From NCBI GenBank assembly GCA_001414485.1, contig LLEY01000032.1, positions 1 to 64,000 of the forward strand: a stretch of DNA of 64,000 nucleotides, read 5' to 3'. The notes below the pieces were generated by a model. That model made no database searches and was not told where the DNA came from. It saw only the letters and a list, made by a program, of their open reading frames with translations. The translations under genes and the position numbers were made by a program. The stretch comes from Calycina herbarum (taxonomy: Eukaryota > Ascomycota > Leotiomycetes > Helotiales > Pezizellaceae). Numbering within the stretch: the first letter of the stretch is position 1; every line of letters begins with the position of its first letter. This document shows, piece by piece, positions 44,959 to 57,094 of this stretch.

Positions 44959-46870
44959 TTACATGACTGAAAATCCACCTGGTACGCTACGCAAGACATA
45001 AGATACCTCAACCCCAAGTAAAGTACAAATAACGTCTCCCTTCTGCGACCCGTTAGAAACTGAGGCTAATCTTCCATTAATCGTTGTGCATATTCGTCGT
45101 TTTGTGGACCATTTCGATATGGAGGCTTCAACTAAGGAAAAAGCTCTATAATGTGTGAGAAGTTCATGCCTCCCAGGGATCTCAGTTGATCTCGTTTTAG
45201 CTTCTGCAAAGTACTGTCGGAATGTTGATTCGGCGTTTTTCATGAAATCCATGTATTGGTCAAAGTATTGAGAATACTTGTTGTGTACTGGGAAGGCATC
45301 CCCGGTGAGTCCGCACAACATTGTTCTCCAAAACATTTCGCGTCTCTCTTCAATCATTTCTCCGTTCTCATCCGAAGCTAATTCTTGACAATCTCGAAGC
45401 CATCCATAAGATTGTTTGACATCGTTAAGTTGGGCTTCATTAATCTCGAAAACTGCAACTACCTTTGTGAATCTGGGTACCGGTCCTATAACTTCAATCC
45501 CATCAAGAGATTTTCCGGTGACATGAAGAACCCTCTGGTCAGTTGAGTGCCATGCGACTGCCTTTATGCCTCCTGAAGTCGAAAATTTCGTTCTATCAGT
45601 ATACAAAACAAATGGATCTGGGTTCTGAATTTCTGACCAATCCGGAACCCATGAGGGGAGTGACGGCGTATGTGAAGGACAGGAAAATATTCTCAAGTCT
45701 TTGGTCCGATTGATATCGGCTATTGCAAAATCCTCGTATACCTCATCCTTGCTTTTGTCATAGTCAAAATCGAATGTCTTCCCCAGCACCCAATCTTTGG
45801 CAAGCCCTGCAACTGCAAACACTTTATCTCGGGGATCTGTACATCTGCTAAAGGATGTTGCTACGAGAATATGAAAAAGCGACATCGACAGCGGTCCGCT
45901 ATTTGATCGACGAGCTGTTTCTATTGCAGCTATATTGTCGAGCGAGCGTTGGGGACCCATCCCTCTATGTTGATCGATTGAAAGAATTCCTTCTCCTAGT
46001 TTCCTGGAAATTTCTGCAAAAAGTTCCCATGATATAGACTTCTCTCCATACAGAACTGTAGCTTTTCGAGCACTTGCAACTTCCTGTATGATCCAAGTGC
46101 GACGAGACCAGTCTCGACAGAGTATATTAAGAATTTTTTGATTTTCTTTAAACTGAAGAGGGGACCGATGGGTCTCGATACCATCCAATTTTGTGCCAGA
46201 ACCAGATTTAGTTTGCCAAAAGACCACTTGCCCGACGCAAGGAACTAATTGTAAGTGCATCTTCGTGAGATTCTTCTCTAAGCCATACCAGTACTTGAGT
46301 TGCATTTGCAAATATTTCTTGCATTGCACTCACTTGGCGACTCCTCTCCAAAACATCTTTCTGATTGATACATATTTGATCTACCCCAAGGGCTCTCAGC
46401 ATGTTGGGGTAGCGAAGCGCTCGCAAAGCAGTATCGAGACTTCCAGTAATTTTCTTTTCCTCTCCCGCGAGTTTTAAGCTGTGAGTCTCCTTAGGTTTAC
46501 CCCAAGCATATGAAAGAGCCTCGTAGTCGTGATCTTCTAGTGATATGACATGCTTGACAATTCCCCTCAATTCATCTGTAGGTTCCCCAGGCTCAAGAAG
46601 CAAGATTCTTGTTGTCTGTCTCTTCGACAGAAGAGTACAAGTGAAGGAAGTGCAGAATCCATCTGTCGGTGGACCCGAATTGTTGGAATCTGGTAATTCT
46701 TGAGCATCCTCTGCTCCATGATTGTCGTTCAATGTTTTATTCCTAAGAATGTCACATTCAGTGTTTCATGTCATTATCTCGAGAAGGAGGTCGACTTACG
46801 AATATATATGAAGTAGAAGAGATCTTAACCTTTGGGCTGTGACTGAAGCTTCATTTGCGTGTGCTTCCAT
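44959..46870 (-). pseudogene. HET-domain (heterokaryon incompatibility) protein with a frameshift
   Basis: Exon 1 from ATG 46870 (MEAHANEASVTAQRL) joins across a 57-base intron (46743-46799) to a HET domain: YEALSYAWG, TALRALRYPN, VDQICINQKDVLERSRQVSAMQEIF, ATQVLVWL. The frame then stops at 46208-46210 (RRASGLLAN). The protein plainly continues one frame over (QVVFWQTKSGSG, WSRRTWIIQEVA, FSRCTDPRDKVFAVAGLA, LPSWVPDWSE) to a stop at 44959. No GT-AG intron I tried restores the reading. HET proteins mediate non-self recognition and cell death at hyphal fusion, and null alleles are common in populations. The usual W in the W-I-D-Q motif is replaced (ALGVDQ). A sequencing error would restore a normal gene of about 680 residues. 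Confidence 0.75.
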
Positions 46871-47454
46871 TCTCGAGTTATGTTGATGAGCGCTTGTTTC
46901 CTACTTTTCCCTAGAGTGCGAGGAGGGGTCAAAATCCGAGAGAAAAGAAATTAGAAGTGAGGTCAAAGTGGCAGTAAGTACTTCAGGTTCATACCTGCCT
47001 CCCTACCTTTCGTCGTTTCAACTTTCTAGGGGATTTAAGTAAATTGTCTTAAACACTTAGAACGATTTAGGACTATGTATTCAGGTGTTTCAGAACAATT
47101 AAGTTCCTAATGTAATTTAACTGAACTAGAACGTGCACCACGAGCGAGTTATTTATTACTGCCGCTTTTAATGTCTACCACGAGCCAAGTATGACCACCC
47201 AGACCAAATTTTGTTCTACTTACACACGCAAGGAATTGCTGCATTTGTGCAAACTCTATGACTAGTTTGACCCCAGTTTTCAAGACGTGGACACTACCTA
47301 GCAAGTTTCGTCACCGCTTTTGGTTCTGAAATCTTTTTGCTACATGTACGGACGTCTTTCCATATTTCATTCTTTTCTTTCAAGTGTTAGACTGCTCAAC
47401 ACATCAAGTGATGGATCCAAGAGCTCCAGTACCCACACTCACCACACGTTGCTG
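46871..47454. other. Intergenic region upstream of the HET gene
   Basis: AT-leaning, no credible frame. Expected to include the HET gene promoter. Confidence 0.45.
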
Positions 47455-47862
47455 TTATTCTCTTTGATTGCTTTTTGATCGATTCCACGAAGTATTGGAG
47501 GACATAGTTGTGTCTAGAAGAATTTTCCCGGTCACGCACAATTGTTCTACTAAAATCTGTATCTCTTTCCATTCATCTCTCTGCAAATCTCGAGAATCTC
47601 GAAGCCACGCGTGACGCCACCAATTTTGTTTCCGTTCACAACGTACAAAATACGGAGTAAAGAGCCAGATCAACACGGGATCAATGAGGAGGGTAACGGT
47701 GTGTCCGAAGAACAAAAAAAGATACGCAATTCTCTGGAATAGTTGAGGGCAAGATCTATTATTATTTCGTCCTTGATTATCGGGTTTGCATCTTGGAGCA
47801 AGGTGTGCATAGACTAGCGTGATCGTAAGCCATACCCCGGTAAAAAATAGCATCTTCAGCAT
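47455..47862 (-). CDS. Possible small membrane protein, hypothetical
   Basis: From the first ATG (47862) 135 codons are open: a hydrophobic N-terminal helix (MLFFTGVWLTITLVYAHL), a Cys/Arg/Asn loop, and a second helix (IAYLFLFFGHTVTLLIDPVLIWLF). A charged C-terminal domain follows (RDSRDLQRDEWKEIQILVEQL). Related short fungal proteins beside HET loci exist in my memory only vaguely. The gene is divergent from the broken membrane-protein gene with about 100 bases between starts. No conserved motif supports it, so it could be a fragment of a larger decayed gene. Confidence 0.35.
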   Translation of the reverse strand: MLKMLFFTGVWLTITLVYAHLAPRCKPDNQGRNNNRSCPQLFQRIAYLFLFFGHTVTLLIDPVLIWLFTPYFVRCERKQNWWRHAWLRDSRDLQRDEWKEIQILVEQLCVTGKILLDTTMSSNTSWNRSKSNQRE

Positions 47863-47962
47863 CTTCAGGGGCAAGTGTGTCTGTTTCTTTTCCACTTGAT
47901 GAAACCTACCTGTCTCTTATCCGTTCCCCTCAACTACGAGTCGCGGCTAACCGACTTGCTAA

Positions 47963-50280
47963 ATGGCTAACCCGAGTAGGCCTCTTCTACTCCCAGAGGT
48001 TGGAAAAAAGGAAATAGACGTTGCAAATAATGCGATTGGCCCGGGCGAGAAGAGGGTTTGGCAGTCGGATGAGGTTGAGAAGGAGCCGGATGCTAAATTA
48101 TGTTTGAAAGCTGAACCTACATCATTACTGTTTGGAGTTATTTTACGAGAACTAGTCCGATCGTTGCTATTATCGTGTAGGTTATGTATTTCTGCAACAT
48201 GTTTTCTCATATGTACACCCCACTGATGACCACTTTCAGTGCGATATATTTCGGTGCAAGCAGAAGAATGTTTGACTTCAGAGATACCTCAATCCTAGGT
48301 TTTGGGGTAAATGTCGATATCCAACTCGCTTTAGTCGGCTTCCTAAATAAAGTCCTTGATGTTTTCGTTCAAGCCTCGCTCAAACATTCCACATCAATTA
48401 TTCTCACCGCATGGATGGCCTTGAGTTCTTCCAAGTTTTCCGGTGTTAATATAGAAGATTTCAAGCTTAAAGAGGAACTGACCCAACCTTGGACGTGCAT
48501 TTCGAATTTTTGGTCATGATGTTCAGTCCTTGGCTGGAAAGGCTTGGGATATTGGGGACTTCTTCGGTATATCACTTGTCTAGCAGTCTCAATTTGTGTT
48601 TTGCTTCTTGCATTGGCTATCAATACCGTCGGTATATCAAAGGAACGTTGGTATCTCGATGGTGGAAAGGGTGGCTGGACGCTGAAAGGTAATGCCCAAA
48701 TGTCTATGACAATCACCTCACCGCGAATGATTCTTAATGGGATTGATTGGATGAATCATTGGAATCCAGGCTTCAATCTTGTTGGCAATGGCGATAGTTC
48801 CTGGGATGCAGCTTTAGGCATAGCAGCGGCGTCAACATACACTCTTCTTAGTGGCCTTCCAGATGCCTATGCGCAGAATAGGACCGGTTGGCAGTCAATA
48901 CCACATGAAGTAGGAGGATCCATTACGGGCATCAATACTAAAGCCAATGGATTGACCGTGGTGTCTATATCAATCCAAAATTCAAAGGTCAGAGACATCT
49001 TCAACGGCTTGCGAGAGAATGGACCAGAATCATACTACAAATATTCTTCTGGTTGGAACGGATTGATCAATGTCACTGTCCCAATGTTGACAACATCTTG
49101 CGTTCCTGGTCTGGCTATGAACAGCTCCACGCCCATCGGAACTATTCCTGTAAGCTGCACAATTGTAATCAAAGGAGGTTTCTAACAAGATTTAGGTCAC
49201 TTGTCCTCCAAACTCATCTCCGACTGAGTCTAAGATCATCGTTCCTATCGGAAAAATTCCCTCTTTAAACTTCACTGGTGCCACCTGCGATATAGTCCTC
49301 AACCAAGCCTTATTTCCAGTCGGGACGTGGATAGTGAGAATGGCAGACATTGATGTCTCGGTTAATAATTATAGTGAAGAAATGAACTCAAACCCGATAA
49401 TACTCGCTCCTTCAATCGGTGACTACGATAGCGCTCAAGCTTTGGCTTCTCAGCTTGGTAGCACTGTGGGAAGAATTATTGGGTTACTTCAAACAGGTCT
49501 TGTCTATCATATGGTTCTCATCTCTCGTCGACTGAGTTTCCTCAATCCTGATATCTCACCAGTTAACGACACGGCTGGTCTTTCAATAGTTATAGCAGCT
49601 ATGGCCCAACACCTTGTTACTGTGGGAATCTGGACCAGTAAGTGAAAGCTCGCTTATTAATTGGCTAGTTTCCAAATCATGCGGGTCCCCTGTCCTCTCT
49701 GTCGTGGAATTTTGCCCAATCAATTGTTTTCGCTTGGGAGGCAATAGCTGACTCACTGGACCTCTAGTGACCGCATCCTCTAACCCAGAAGAAAGGACGA
49801 CATCATATCCCGTAAGATGGCAAGTCTACGGCTCCGGGCCCAGATTACCCTGGGAATGGGTATTTTCTCTAATCTATCAAATAGAGCCAGGTCCCTGGCT
49901 AGATGTTGGTTGCATGATGCTAGCCGCGAAAAGCCGAGAAAATGAATAGTGTGATTGGAAGCATTACTGGAGCAGCTAGTCAGAAAGCCAAAGAGGCAAA
50001 GTATTATGTGAGAAATATAAGATAGGGTGTTGTGGAGTTGGTGGATAAAGTGGATGACAGTCATGAGTTGAAGAAGGAGGAGACTTATGTTAATGAGGGG
50101 CATACGATTATTGTTTGTAGGCCGATTGATTGGAAAGTGTTGCATCGTCTGTGGAAGGCTATGAAACCTTTTTTCAGTCCATCGAGATACAAGAAAGTCA
50201 CTGGCAGGCGGAGGACGGGACCAGGGTACGAACTTAACGCAAGAAGCGGAACGGAAGAAGGTAATTCGGAAAGTAAATAA
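47963..50280 (+). pseudogene. Multi-exon fungal membrane protein (unrecognised), broken
   Basis: Segments in collinear order suggest one gene. An N-terminal part begins MANPSRPLLLPEVGKKE. A middle has helix-like stretches (ITCLAVSICVLLLALAI), then a long extracellular-looking region with several N-x-S/T sites and Cys (NVTVPMLTTSC, SLNFTGATCDIV). A further helix region (LSIVIAAMAQHLVTVGIWT) is joined by an intron at about 49639-49767 to MTASSNPEERT. The layout matches large fungal-only membrane proteins of unknown role. Frame breaks occur near 48480-48540 and 49920-49950. TAG at 50023-50025 interrupts YYVRNIR-stop-GVVELVD. Downstream coding-like sequence continues to TAA at 50278-50280 (EEGNSESK). 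Some junctions could be unusual introns, but the TAG cannot. Confidence 0.5.
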
Positions 50281-51596
50281 AGAGTCGCATACAGCATTCT
50301 CTTACACCCCGTGAAAGAGGTGTTACCATTGGACTGCGACATAAGCTCGATTTCCCAGTGTTTTCTCACTACACTTTCCCAACGATTCCTACCGCTTGGA
50401 AGCAAGATTGCTCTTAGGTTCTCAATTCAAGCAAATCAATAAGTGATGACGAGTGGGGATTTTTCTTCTAGCACATAATTCCTTCATGCTTCAGTATTCC
50501 CGTAAAGTTTCTCTACTCGGCGGCGAGAAGCAGTTAGGCCTGTTTGAAAAGAGGGGCGGAGCTTGCAGCCAATTGATGTTCTCGGTTCGTAATGTACAGT
50601 GGGGCTTCGCAGATATTCGTACGGCCCCCTTTTTACACCAAAAGTCATCTTAAAAAAGACGTTTTATATATTTATCTTTATATGTAAGTGATATCTAAGA
50701 TTGAGAACTAAGATTATTTCGAGTATTCAAATAGTAGTCTTCAAAGACAAATACACTAAATATGTACTAGGTCTTAAGTTATAATAGTACAAAAGTAGGA
50801 AGAGTCAGGAAAACACCGGATTACACTAAAATCGGGTGAAATTTAGTAACTTTCTAGACACCTCTTACTATAACCTAAATAAAGCAAGATCGGCTTAGCT
50901 TAGAAGAAAAACTAAGAGTATAAAGTAAAGATATCTCACTTTTCTAAAGATAAGTTTAAAAACTTTCAAGAAATAATTAGGGTTTATTTTATAATAGTGT
51001 TTTAAACAAGGTGAATTTCAGTGATTTTAGGTGTAAAAAAGAGAGCGTACGAATATCTGCGAACCCCCGCTGTACAACCAATGATCTTTTTTCTTGAACC
51101 CACGATATCTTTGGGAAAAGATGTCCATACTACTTCTTTTCTGAGTAGATTAGAAAAAATATGGACATTGAGAGTTGAAGAAGCGCTGCATGGCTGCCTT
51201 CTCTCGTTAAATGGAGAGACCTCGCTTGTATATCTTTTCTTACATACTTCAGCAAAGGCGCCTTTCTGTCCAGCAAGATCCATCCTCGGATAAGCCGAAG
51301 GGGTTATCATGGCTAGAAATATGGAGTGATCGAGTGCTCGATGCCATCTTTGGAATTCTTTCAGATAAAACCTTTGAATATCCTAAACCACTTCATACGG
51401 TACAACTCTTCAGCCGAAATTCCTATCTGCCAAGAACATAGCCTAGAAGTTAGTGAAAAGTTGGTTTGTTGGAGGTTACAGTTGTACGTACACTTCCACG
51501 TACAAATACCTTCGCGAGTTTTTACTCCTCTAAAAATCAGAAGATTATCTGTTCTCACTTTTCTCAAACTTTACATACGCTCAGAACTCCATCACA
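50281..51596. other. Intergenic region with AT-rich island, right edge of the decayed block
   Basis: From about 50640 to 51020 the sequence is strongly A/T with many TATA/TTAAG-like strings and stop codons in all frames. This is consistent with eroded repeat DNA. The remainder includes the promoter of the next gene. No transposon protein is readable. Confidence 0.5.
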
Positions 51597-52415
51597 ATGG
51601 ATGTACCATCAATGGAAGTAACTCCACCAACCCCAATAGCCTTCCACCCACCAGCCAAATTCCCGCCAACTCCCAAACCCAAAGCCAGCCCCTACACACC
51701 CTCCGAGTACAAAGAGATCTTCCTAGACTTCTACACCTTCCTCACAACCCTCCACTACGACCCCGCAGATCTCAAAATCCCCCCACCAGAAGGCTGGCCA
51801 AACATCACCACAAAGATCTGCGAGGGCTACAAACCCGAAACCGCCATCGACGTCCTCCGCCATCTCCCTTACTTTGAAAGCCAGGAGGGGGTCGATATCC
51901 ACTACAAATCATTTCTAATCGACTATTCTTCCCGTCACCACAGCCAATGGGGAGATGGAGATTGGCGGGACGACATGTTGGACAACTATTGCGAGGAAGC
52001 AGAACCAAAACGCGACCCAGAGCACGTCATATATTTGGCCCTGGGCCACGAAAGCGGCGGCCGTGATCTATTGCTAGATACGCAACGGGGCGAGATCATA
52101 GAGGAGATGATAAGAATGGGCCATGCCGGTTCGGACGATATCAAGGTTTTCTTCGCTGATTTGAAAGAGGCTTATCGGAGTTTGAAACTCATTCCCTGTG
52201 AGGGTACGGACACGATGGAAGCGTGGGGCGTTGAGGAACGAGACGAGAAGATTACCGCGGAAGAAGTAAATGCCCAGACGGAGAAGTGTTGGGGAACGGA
52301 CTTGGATGTTCAGTACACAAGACAAATCTATCGTGAGCACGGATGGCCCGATGCCTTTCGGAAGGAAGATGCCGAGAAAGCCCTCGATGAGGCGAAGGAA
52401 GCGCGTGGTGGATAG
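51597..52415 (+). CDS. Conserved-looking hypothetical protein, 272 aa
   Basis: A single-exon protein: a Pro-rich N terminus (MDVPSMEVTPPTPIAFHPPAKFPPTP), then a globular acidic domain with aromatic clusters (YKEIFLDFYTFLTTLHYDP, EGWPNIT, VLRHLPYFESQEG, HSQWGDGDWRDD, VIYLALGHESGGRDLLLDT). The end is a charged helix (RKEDAEKALDEAKEAR). The middle (regular acidic residues, IYLALGHESGGRDLLLDT) recalls SMI1/KNR4-like SUKH proteins, but I am not sure. First-half third positions are C-rich. Nothing around it indicates a pathway. It is the first intact gene to the right of the decayed block. Confidence 0.65.
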   Translation: MDVPSMEVTPPTPIAFHPPAKFPPTPKPKASPYTPSEYKEIFLDFYTFLTTLHYDPADLKIPPPEGWPNITTKICEGYKPETAIDVLRHLPYFESQEGVDIHYKSFLIDYSSRHHSQWGDGDWRDDMLDNYCEEAEPKRDPEHVIYLALGHESGGRDLLLDTQRGEIIEEMIRMGHAGSDDIKVFFADLKEAYRSLKLIPCEGTDTMEAWGVEERDEKITAEEVNAQTEKCWGTDLDVQYTRQIYREHGWPDAFRKEDAEKALDEAKEARGG

Positions 52416-52749
52416 TGCTAGTTTACTACTAGAGCTCAAAACAAAGAAACGGACTTGTTTACCCTTGGAGAGGAGAGGACCAAGTAAATACGAAGAAGAA
52501 TGATTGTAAAATTTTCAATTAGGTGGATTGACAAGGCAGCCAGCTATGCTTTTGTTTTATCTATGGGTTTTCATGCATTCATATCTAGAACCCATCCAGA
52601 TCAATCAGGAGGTTCTCTAGGTTCCAATGCATCCGATGGGCAAATCTTGCAAAAAATATGCAATTATAACTCCAAGCATCAAAAAAGGAACAGCGTGAAA
52701 AAACACGAAGCGGTGAAATGAAGCAAAAGGGAAACAAGCGTTGCTACAA

Positions 52750-55079
52750 TCATGGCATAACCTCCTCGGTCTCCTCGACGATCTCCTCCATGATTTCCTC
52801 AATAACTTGATCCTCACTTTCATCAGTCTTCTTGATCAAGCCCTCGATTGGATCCAAAGGCAAACCAAGAGCCTCTCGGTCCTCCTTGATTTCTTCCTCG
52901 ATGCTTGCTCTCCACGCGGTCCACTCGTCGAGTAATCTTCTTCTGTGCTCAACAACAGCAAGATCGGCAGAGGCACCTCGGTCGGCATCTTCTTGGTCGA
53001 AGGTTTTGCTGTATTCACGGAGGTTCTTGCGAATTGTCTTTTGCTCTTCCTTTGTGAGAAGTGTTGGTGGTCTTGGGCGCCAGAGCCATTGCTTGAACTT
53101 CTCAACGGGCTCCTCACGGAGTTGCTCACCCTTGAAATCATACAGATGGTAACCGTTCTCCATCTAATTTATAGTTTAGCATGATGCACCTAATTCGAAA
53201 TTATAAAACTTACGGTATGTTTCCAGATACTGGCACTTGTGGCAACAAATCTTCCGGTAGGATCCCAGTCAATATCAGTGACACCGTAGTGGTCAGCGAC
53301 ATTCATGAGTTGTAAGTTGGCGGTCAAATCCTTTTCACTCTCTGGTTTCTCGGCAACACCCTCGAAGTCTAGATCGAAAAACTCCATGTCGAAACTCTGC
53401 TGGGAGTGAACGGTGGCTACAATGACGAATCGTCCCTTTGGTGACCAGAAGATGGCATTGCTGTTCTTTTTGTCATAGGTTCTGATGTGTTTGAAGTTAC
53501 CAACACCGGCACCCTTGACTTTCTCGGGGCAGTAGAAGCCAACAGACGTCTTTGGCGGGACAGCTGATGGAGCGACAACTTCAGCTGTGGTAATGATCAC
53601 AAATCTGTTGCCCTTTGGTTCCCAAGCAAAGTTGATGACAGTATCCTTGATTGAGTCAACAACTTCGACTGGAACACCCTTCTCTCTAACTCGGAAAATC
53701 TCGAGACTGGTGGCCAAAGACTTTTTCGATTTCGAGTGTCGGTCGACTTTGACACACAAGTATGAAGCATCTGATTGCCAGTGCAATTTTGCATCTGTGA
53801 CACTGAAGAGATTCAACGTCCGTACGATTTCCTTCGAAGGAATGCTCATTAAACCGACCTTCGCGGGGTTGCTGCCAATTTCAGGGGTCCAATAGCAGAA
53901 AAGTTGTTCATATGTCTTGATGCCGTCTCGGCGGGGTGTTGCTGGTGCCCAATCAAAGTCCATAACACCATCAATTTTGATTGATGTTTTATCAAGCAGA
54001 CCCATCTTTGGCAGCTCGTAGACTGAGATAGAGGTACCTTGTGTCAAACGGGCAACATACTTGTCATCAGAAGACCACTTGAATGCTGGCCAAATGATCT
54101 TTCGCTTGACTGGCAATCCTGCTTCATCTGTGCTATTGCTTGGAAGTTCGATGTTGGCGAAAGAACGGAGGGCCTTGCCAGTCTCGATATCCCAGATGAC
54201 ATAATTCTTGCCATCATCCTCAACAGTCAACGCTGGATGACCTTCTTCGGGGATGGAGATCGGACGGTTGGACCAGGTGGTGAGATACTTCTCTCCAGGC
54301 GAGAAATCAACCAAGTTGACGAAAGGATGAGCAAAACGCTTCTGGCGAGTCCACGAAGGTCCTCCCCAGAGTTGCACACCCTGTTGATGCATCGAGGTGA
54401 GATATGTTCCTTGTGGTGTCCATGCTACGAACGATTCGGTCCAGTGCTGGCGATCCACGATGCTCTCTGGCGCATCTTTCTCGTTGTTCCAAAGTACCTG
54501 TACTCGGTCGTCTTTGTACATCACAAATTGATCTCTACCACGACCACTTGGATCTGCAATCCACGAGCGCAAATGTTCCTTTTCTGTGAATTCCTCGATT
54601 TTTGGTGGTGTGTATTTTTCCTCAATTCGTCCTTCTCGTCCAAATCGGTCGATATCGGTCATCTTGTTCACTCTCAACTGATGTTTTTTGTCGAGCTGGA
54701 CCATATCGAGGGCTTTGCAGGCGGCAACTGCCTCAGCAGGCTCAGAGTACTCGATGAAGGCGAATCTAGGTTTCATCAGTACCAGTTGAATATTCAACGC
54801 CCGAAAAAATTACCTGTAGGATTTGCCATCTTCTCCAATCGGCATGTGAATCGAGTCCTCTCGTGTCTTGCCCACAGCGTTCAATTTCCGCAGTAAGAAT
54901 TTGATCAACTTGGGTCTTGTCTCCTCTGTAACTTCTGGTAGGCCATCGATGACCACAAATGTATCTAGCCCTTGCTCCAGCTGAACCTCGAATCTCTCGC
55001 GGAGATCGGAAAAGTCGAGCTCATCCTCGTCGTAGTCTTCCTCCTCGGGGTCTGGTAGGTGATCAAAACTGGGCGCCAT
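52750..55079 (-). CDS. prt1: Translation initiation factor eIF3 subunit b
   Basis: eIF3b scaffolds the eIF3 complex on the 40S ribosome. Start [24 protein letters not shown] (a Met seven codons further upstream is less typical). Next come an RRM ([12 protein letters not shown], then [20 protein letters not shown]) and a nine-bladed-propeller WD/eIF2A-like region ([80 protein letters not shown]). The C-terminal helix region has [14 protein letters not shown]. It ends in an acidic Ile/Glu tail. One intron near 54772-54811 interrupts the RRM and one near 53164-53212 separates the last exon. Length (about 740 residues) is normal. Shares a short divergent promoter with cct2. Confidence 0.95.
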
Positions 55080-55398
55080 GATTGCGATTTGGTGCGACAA
55101 AAGTCGTCGGAGGGGTCTGCGTGTGCCCTATGTATCGTGAGATCGTGTGCGAATATTGGAAATATGCGTGTATGGTTCGTGATTGGATTTGGTATTGTGC
55201 TTTACCCCACTTGCTCTCTTTGTAGTGCTGCTGGTGCTGTAAAGCGATAAGATGTGAATTTTTGCGAACTTTTGGTGGTGGGTTTTCGCTTGAGTTATGT
55301 AAGCAAGGGTGTGGCTGAGAGTCGCGAGCTTGAACTTTGCTAGACGCGATTTGGGCCGCCGCCTACGAGGTACAACTTTTTTTTTTCCAACCACAAAA
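55080..55398. promoter_or_regulatory. Shared divergent promoter, eIF3b / CCT2
   Basis: Only 319 bases separate the start codons of two essential growth genes on opposite strands, so core promoter and upstream elements must be shared or overlap. A T10 run lies just before the cct2 start (about 55377-55386). No specific factor site is claimed. Confidence 0.6.
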
Positions 55399-57094
55399 AT
55401 GGCTTCCTTCAATCCAACTCAGATCTTTGACGATGGCACGACCGAGGAGAAGGGAGAGAATGCTCGTCTTTCGGCGTTCGTGGGTGCTATTGCCGTTGGG
55501 GATTTAGGTAGGGCCGCAGCTCGCATCTTTTTTTATATGGGAGCCTCTAACAGAAATTAGTCAAGTCCACCTTGGGTCCAAAGGGTATGGACAAGATTCT
55601 ACAGTCTGCCTCAACAGGTGAAATCTTAGTCACCAACGATGGTGCAACGATCCTCAAATCGATAGCTCTCGACAACGCAGCCGCCAAAGTCCTGGTAAAC
55701 ATTTCCAAGGTCCAGGACGACGAGGTTGGAGATGGAACAACGTCAGTCACAGTTTTAGCGGCAGAGTTGCTACGGGAAGCCGAGAAATTGGTCGACAAAA
55801 AGATCCACCCCCAAACGATTATCGAGGGTTACAGAATAGCAAGCCATGCGGCTTTGGCAGCTTTGGAGAAATCTGCAGTGGACCACAGCAGCAATGCCGA
55901 TGCTTTCAGAAAGGATCTATTAGCTATTGCTAGAACGACATTGAGCTCCAAAGTTCTTTCCCAAGATCGAAATCATTTCGCAGAGCTCGCTGTCGATGCA
56001 GTGCTGCGGATGAAGGGTTCATCAGATCTCAGTCACATTCAGATTATCAAGAAGGCTGGTGGAAAGCTCAACGACTCCTATCTAGATGAAGGTTTTATTT
56101 TGGACAAGAAGATTGGTGTCAATCAGCCCAAACGTCTGGAAAAGGCCAAGATTCTGGTCGCAAACACCTCTATGGACACCGACAAGATCAAGATTTTTGG
56201 AGCTCGAGTCAAGGTTGGGTCAACCGGAAAGTTGGCAGAATTAGAGAAGGCGGAGAAGGACAAGATGAAGGCCAAAGTTGAAAAGATCAAGGCCCACGGC
56301 ATCAACTGCTTCATCAACAGACAACTTATTTACAACTGGCCTGAGCAGCTTTTCTCAGATGCTGGCATCATGTCTATCGAACATGCCGATTTTGACGGCA
56401 TAGAACGATTGGCATTAGTGACTGGCGGTGAGATCACATCTACCTTTGATCACCCAGATCAGGTGAAGCTCGGACAGTGCGATCTCATCGAAGAGGTTAT
56501 TATTGGCGAAGATACCCTGATCAAGTTCTCCGGCGTAGCAGCTGGTCAAGCATGTACCATTGTCCTGAGAGGTGCTACTGAGCAGCTTCTAGACGAGGCT
56601 GATCGATCACTACACGATGCCTTGGCTGTTCTTTCCCAGACCGTCAAAGAGCCAAGAACGACGTTAGGAGGTGGATGTGCTGAGATGTTGATGGCTAAGG
56701 CTGTTGAGGGCGCGGCGTTGAAGGTTGATGGCAAGAAGCAAATCGCTGTCAATGCATTTGCCATCGCTCTTCGACAATTACCAACGATTTTGGCGGACAA
56801 TGCTGGTTACGATTCCAGTGAGCTCGTCGCGAAACTCCGAACCGCCATGTATGATGGTATGACGACCTACGGATTGGATCTGCTGACACCCGGAGGTGGT
56901 ATCACCGACATGAGAGAATTGGGTGTGATTGAGAGTTACAAGCTCAAGAAAGCAGTTGTGTCATCTGCCTCGGAAGCTGCAGAAGTAAGTTTATCTATCT
57001 TGTCATGTTTTTGTTTACTTTAGCTAACCTTTCCAAGCTTCTTCTTAGAGTAGACAACATTATCCGGAGTGCACCAAGGAGGAGAGAGGGTTGA
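55399..57094 (+). CDS. cct2: T-complex protein 1 subunit beta (CCT2)
   Basis: A subunit of the cytosolic CCT/TRiC chaperonin that folds actin and tubulin. Three exons (55399-55507, 55561-56984, 57038-57094) encode 529 residues, normal for the family. Start [23 protein letters not shown]. The chaperonin signatures are [23 protein letters not shown] and the catalytic VGDGTTSV (GDGTT). Apical-domain sequence is [20 protein letters not shown], then [14 protein letters not shown] and a final [19 protein letters not shown]. The last exon supplies [18 protein letters not shown]. Second intron acceptor is CCAAG. Confidence 0.96.
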
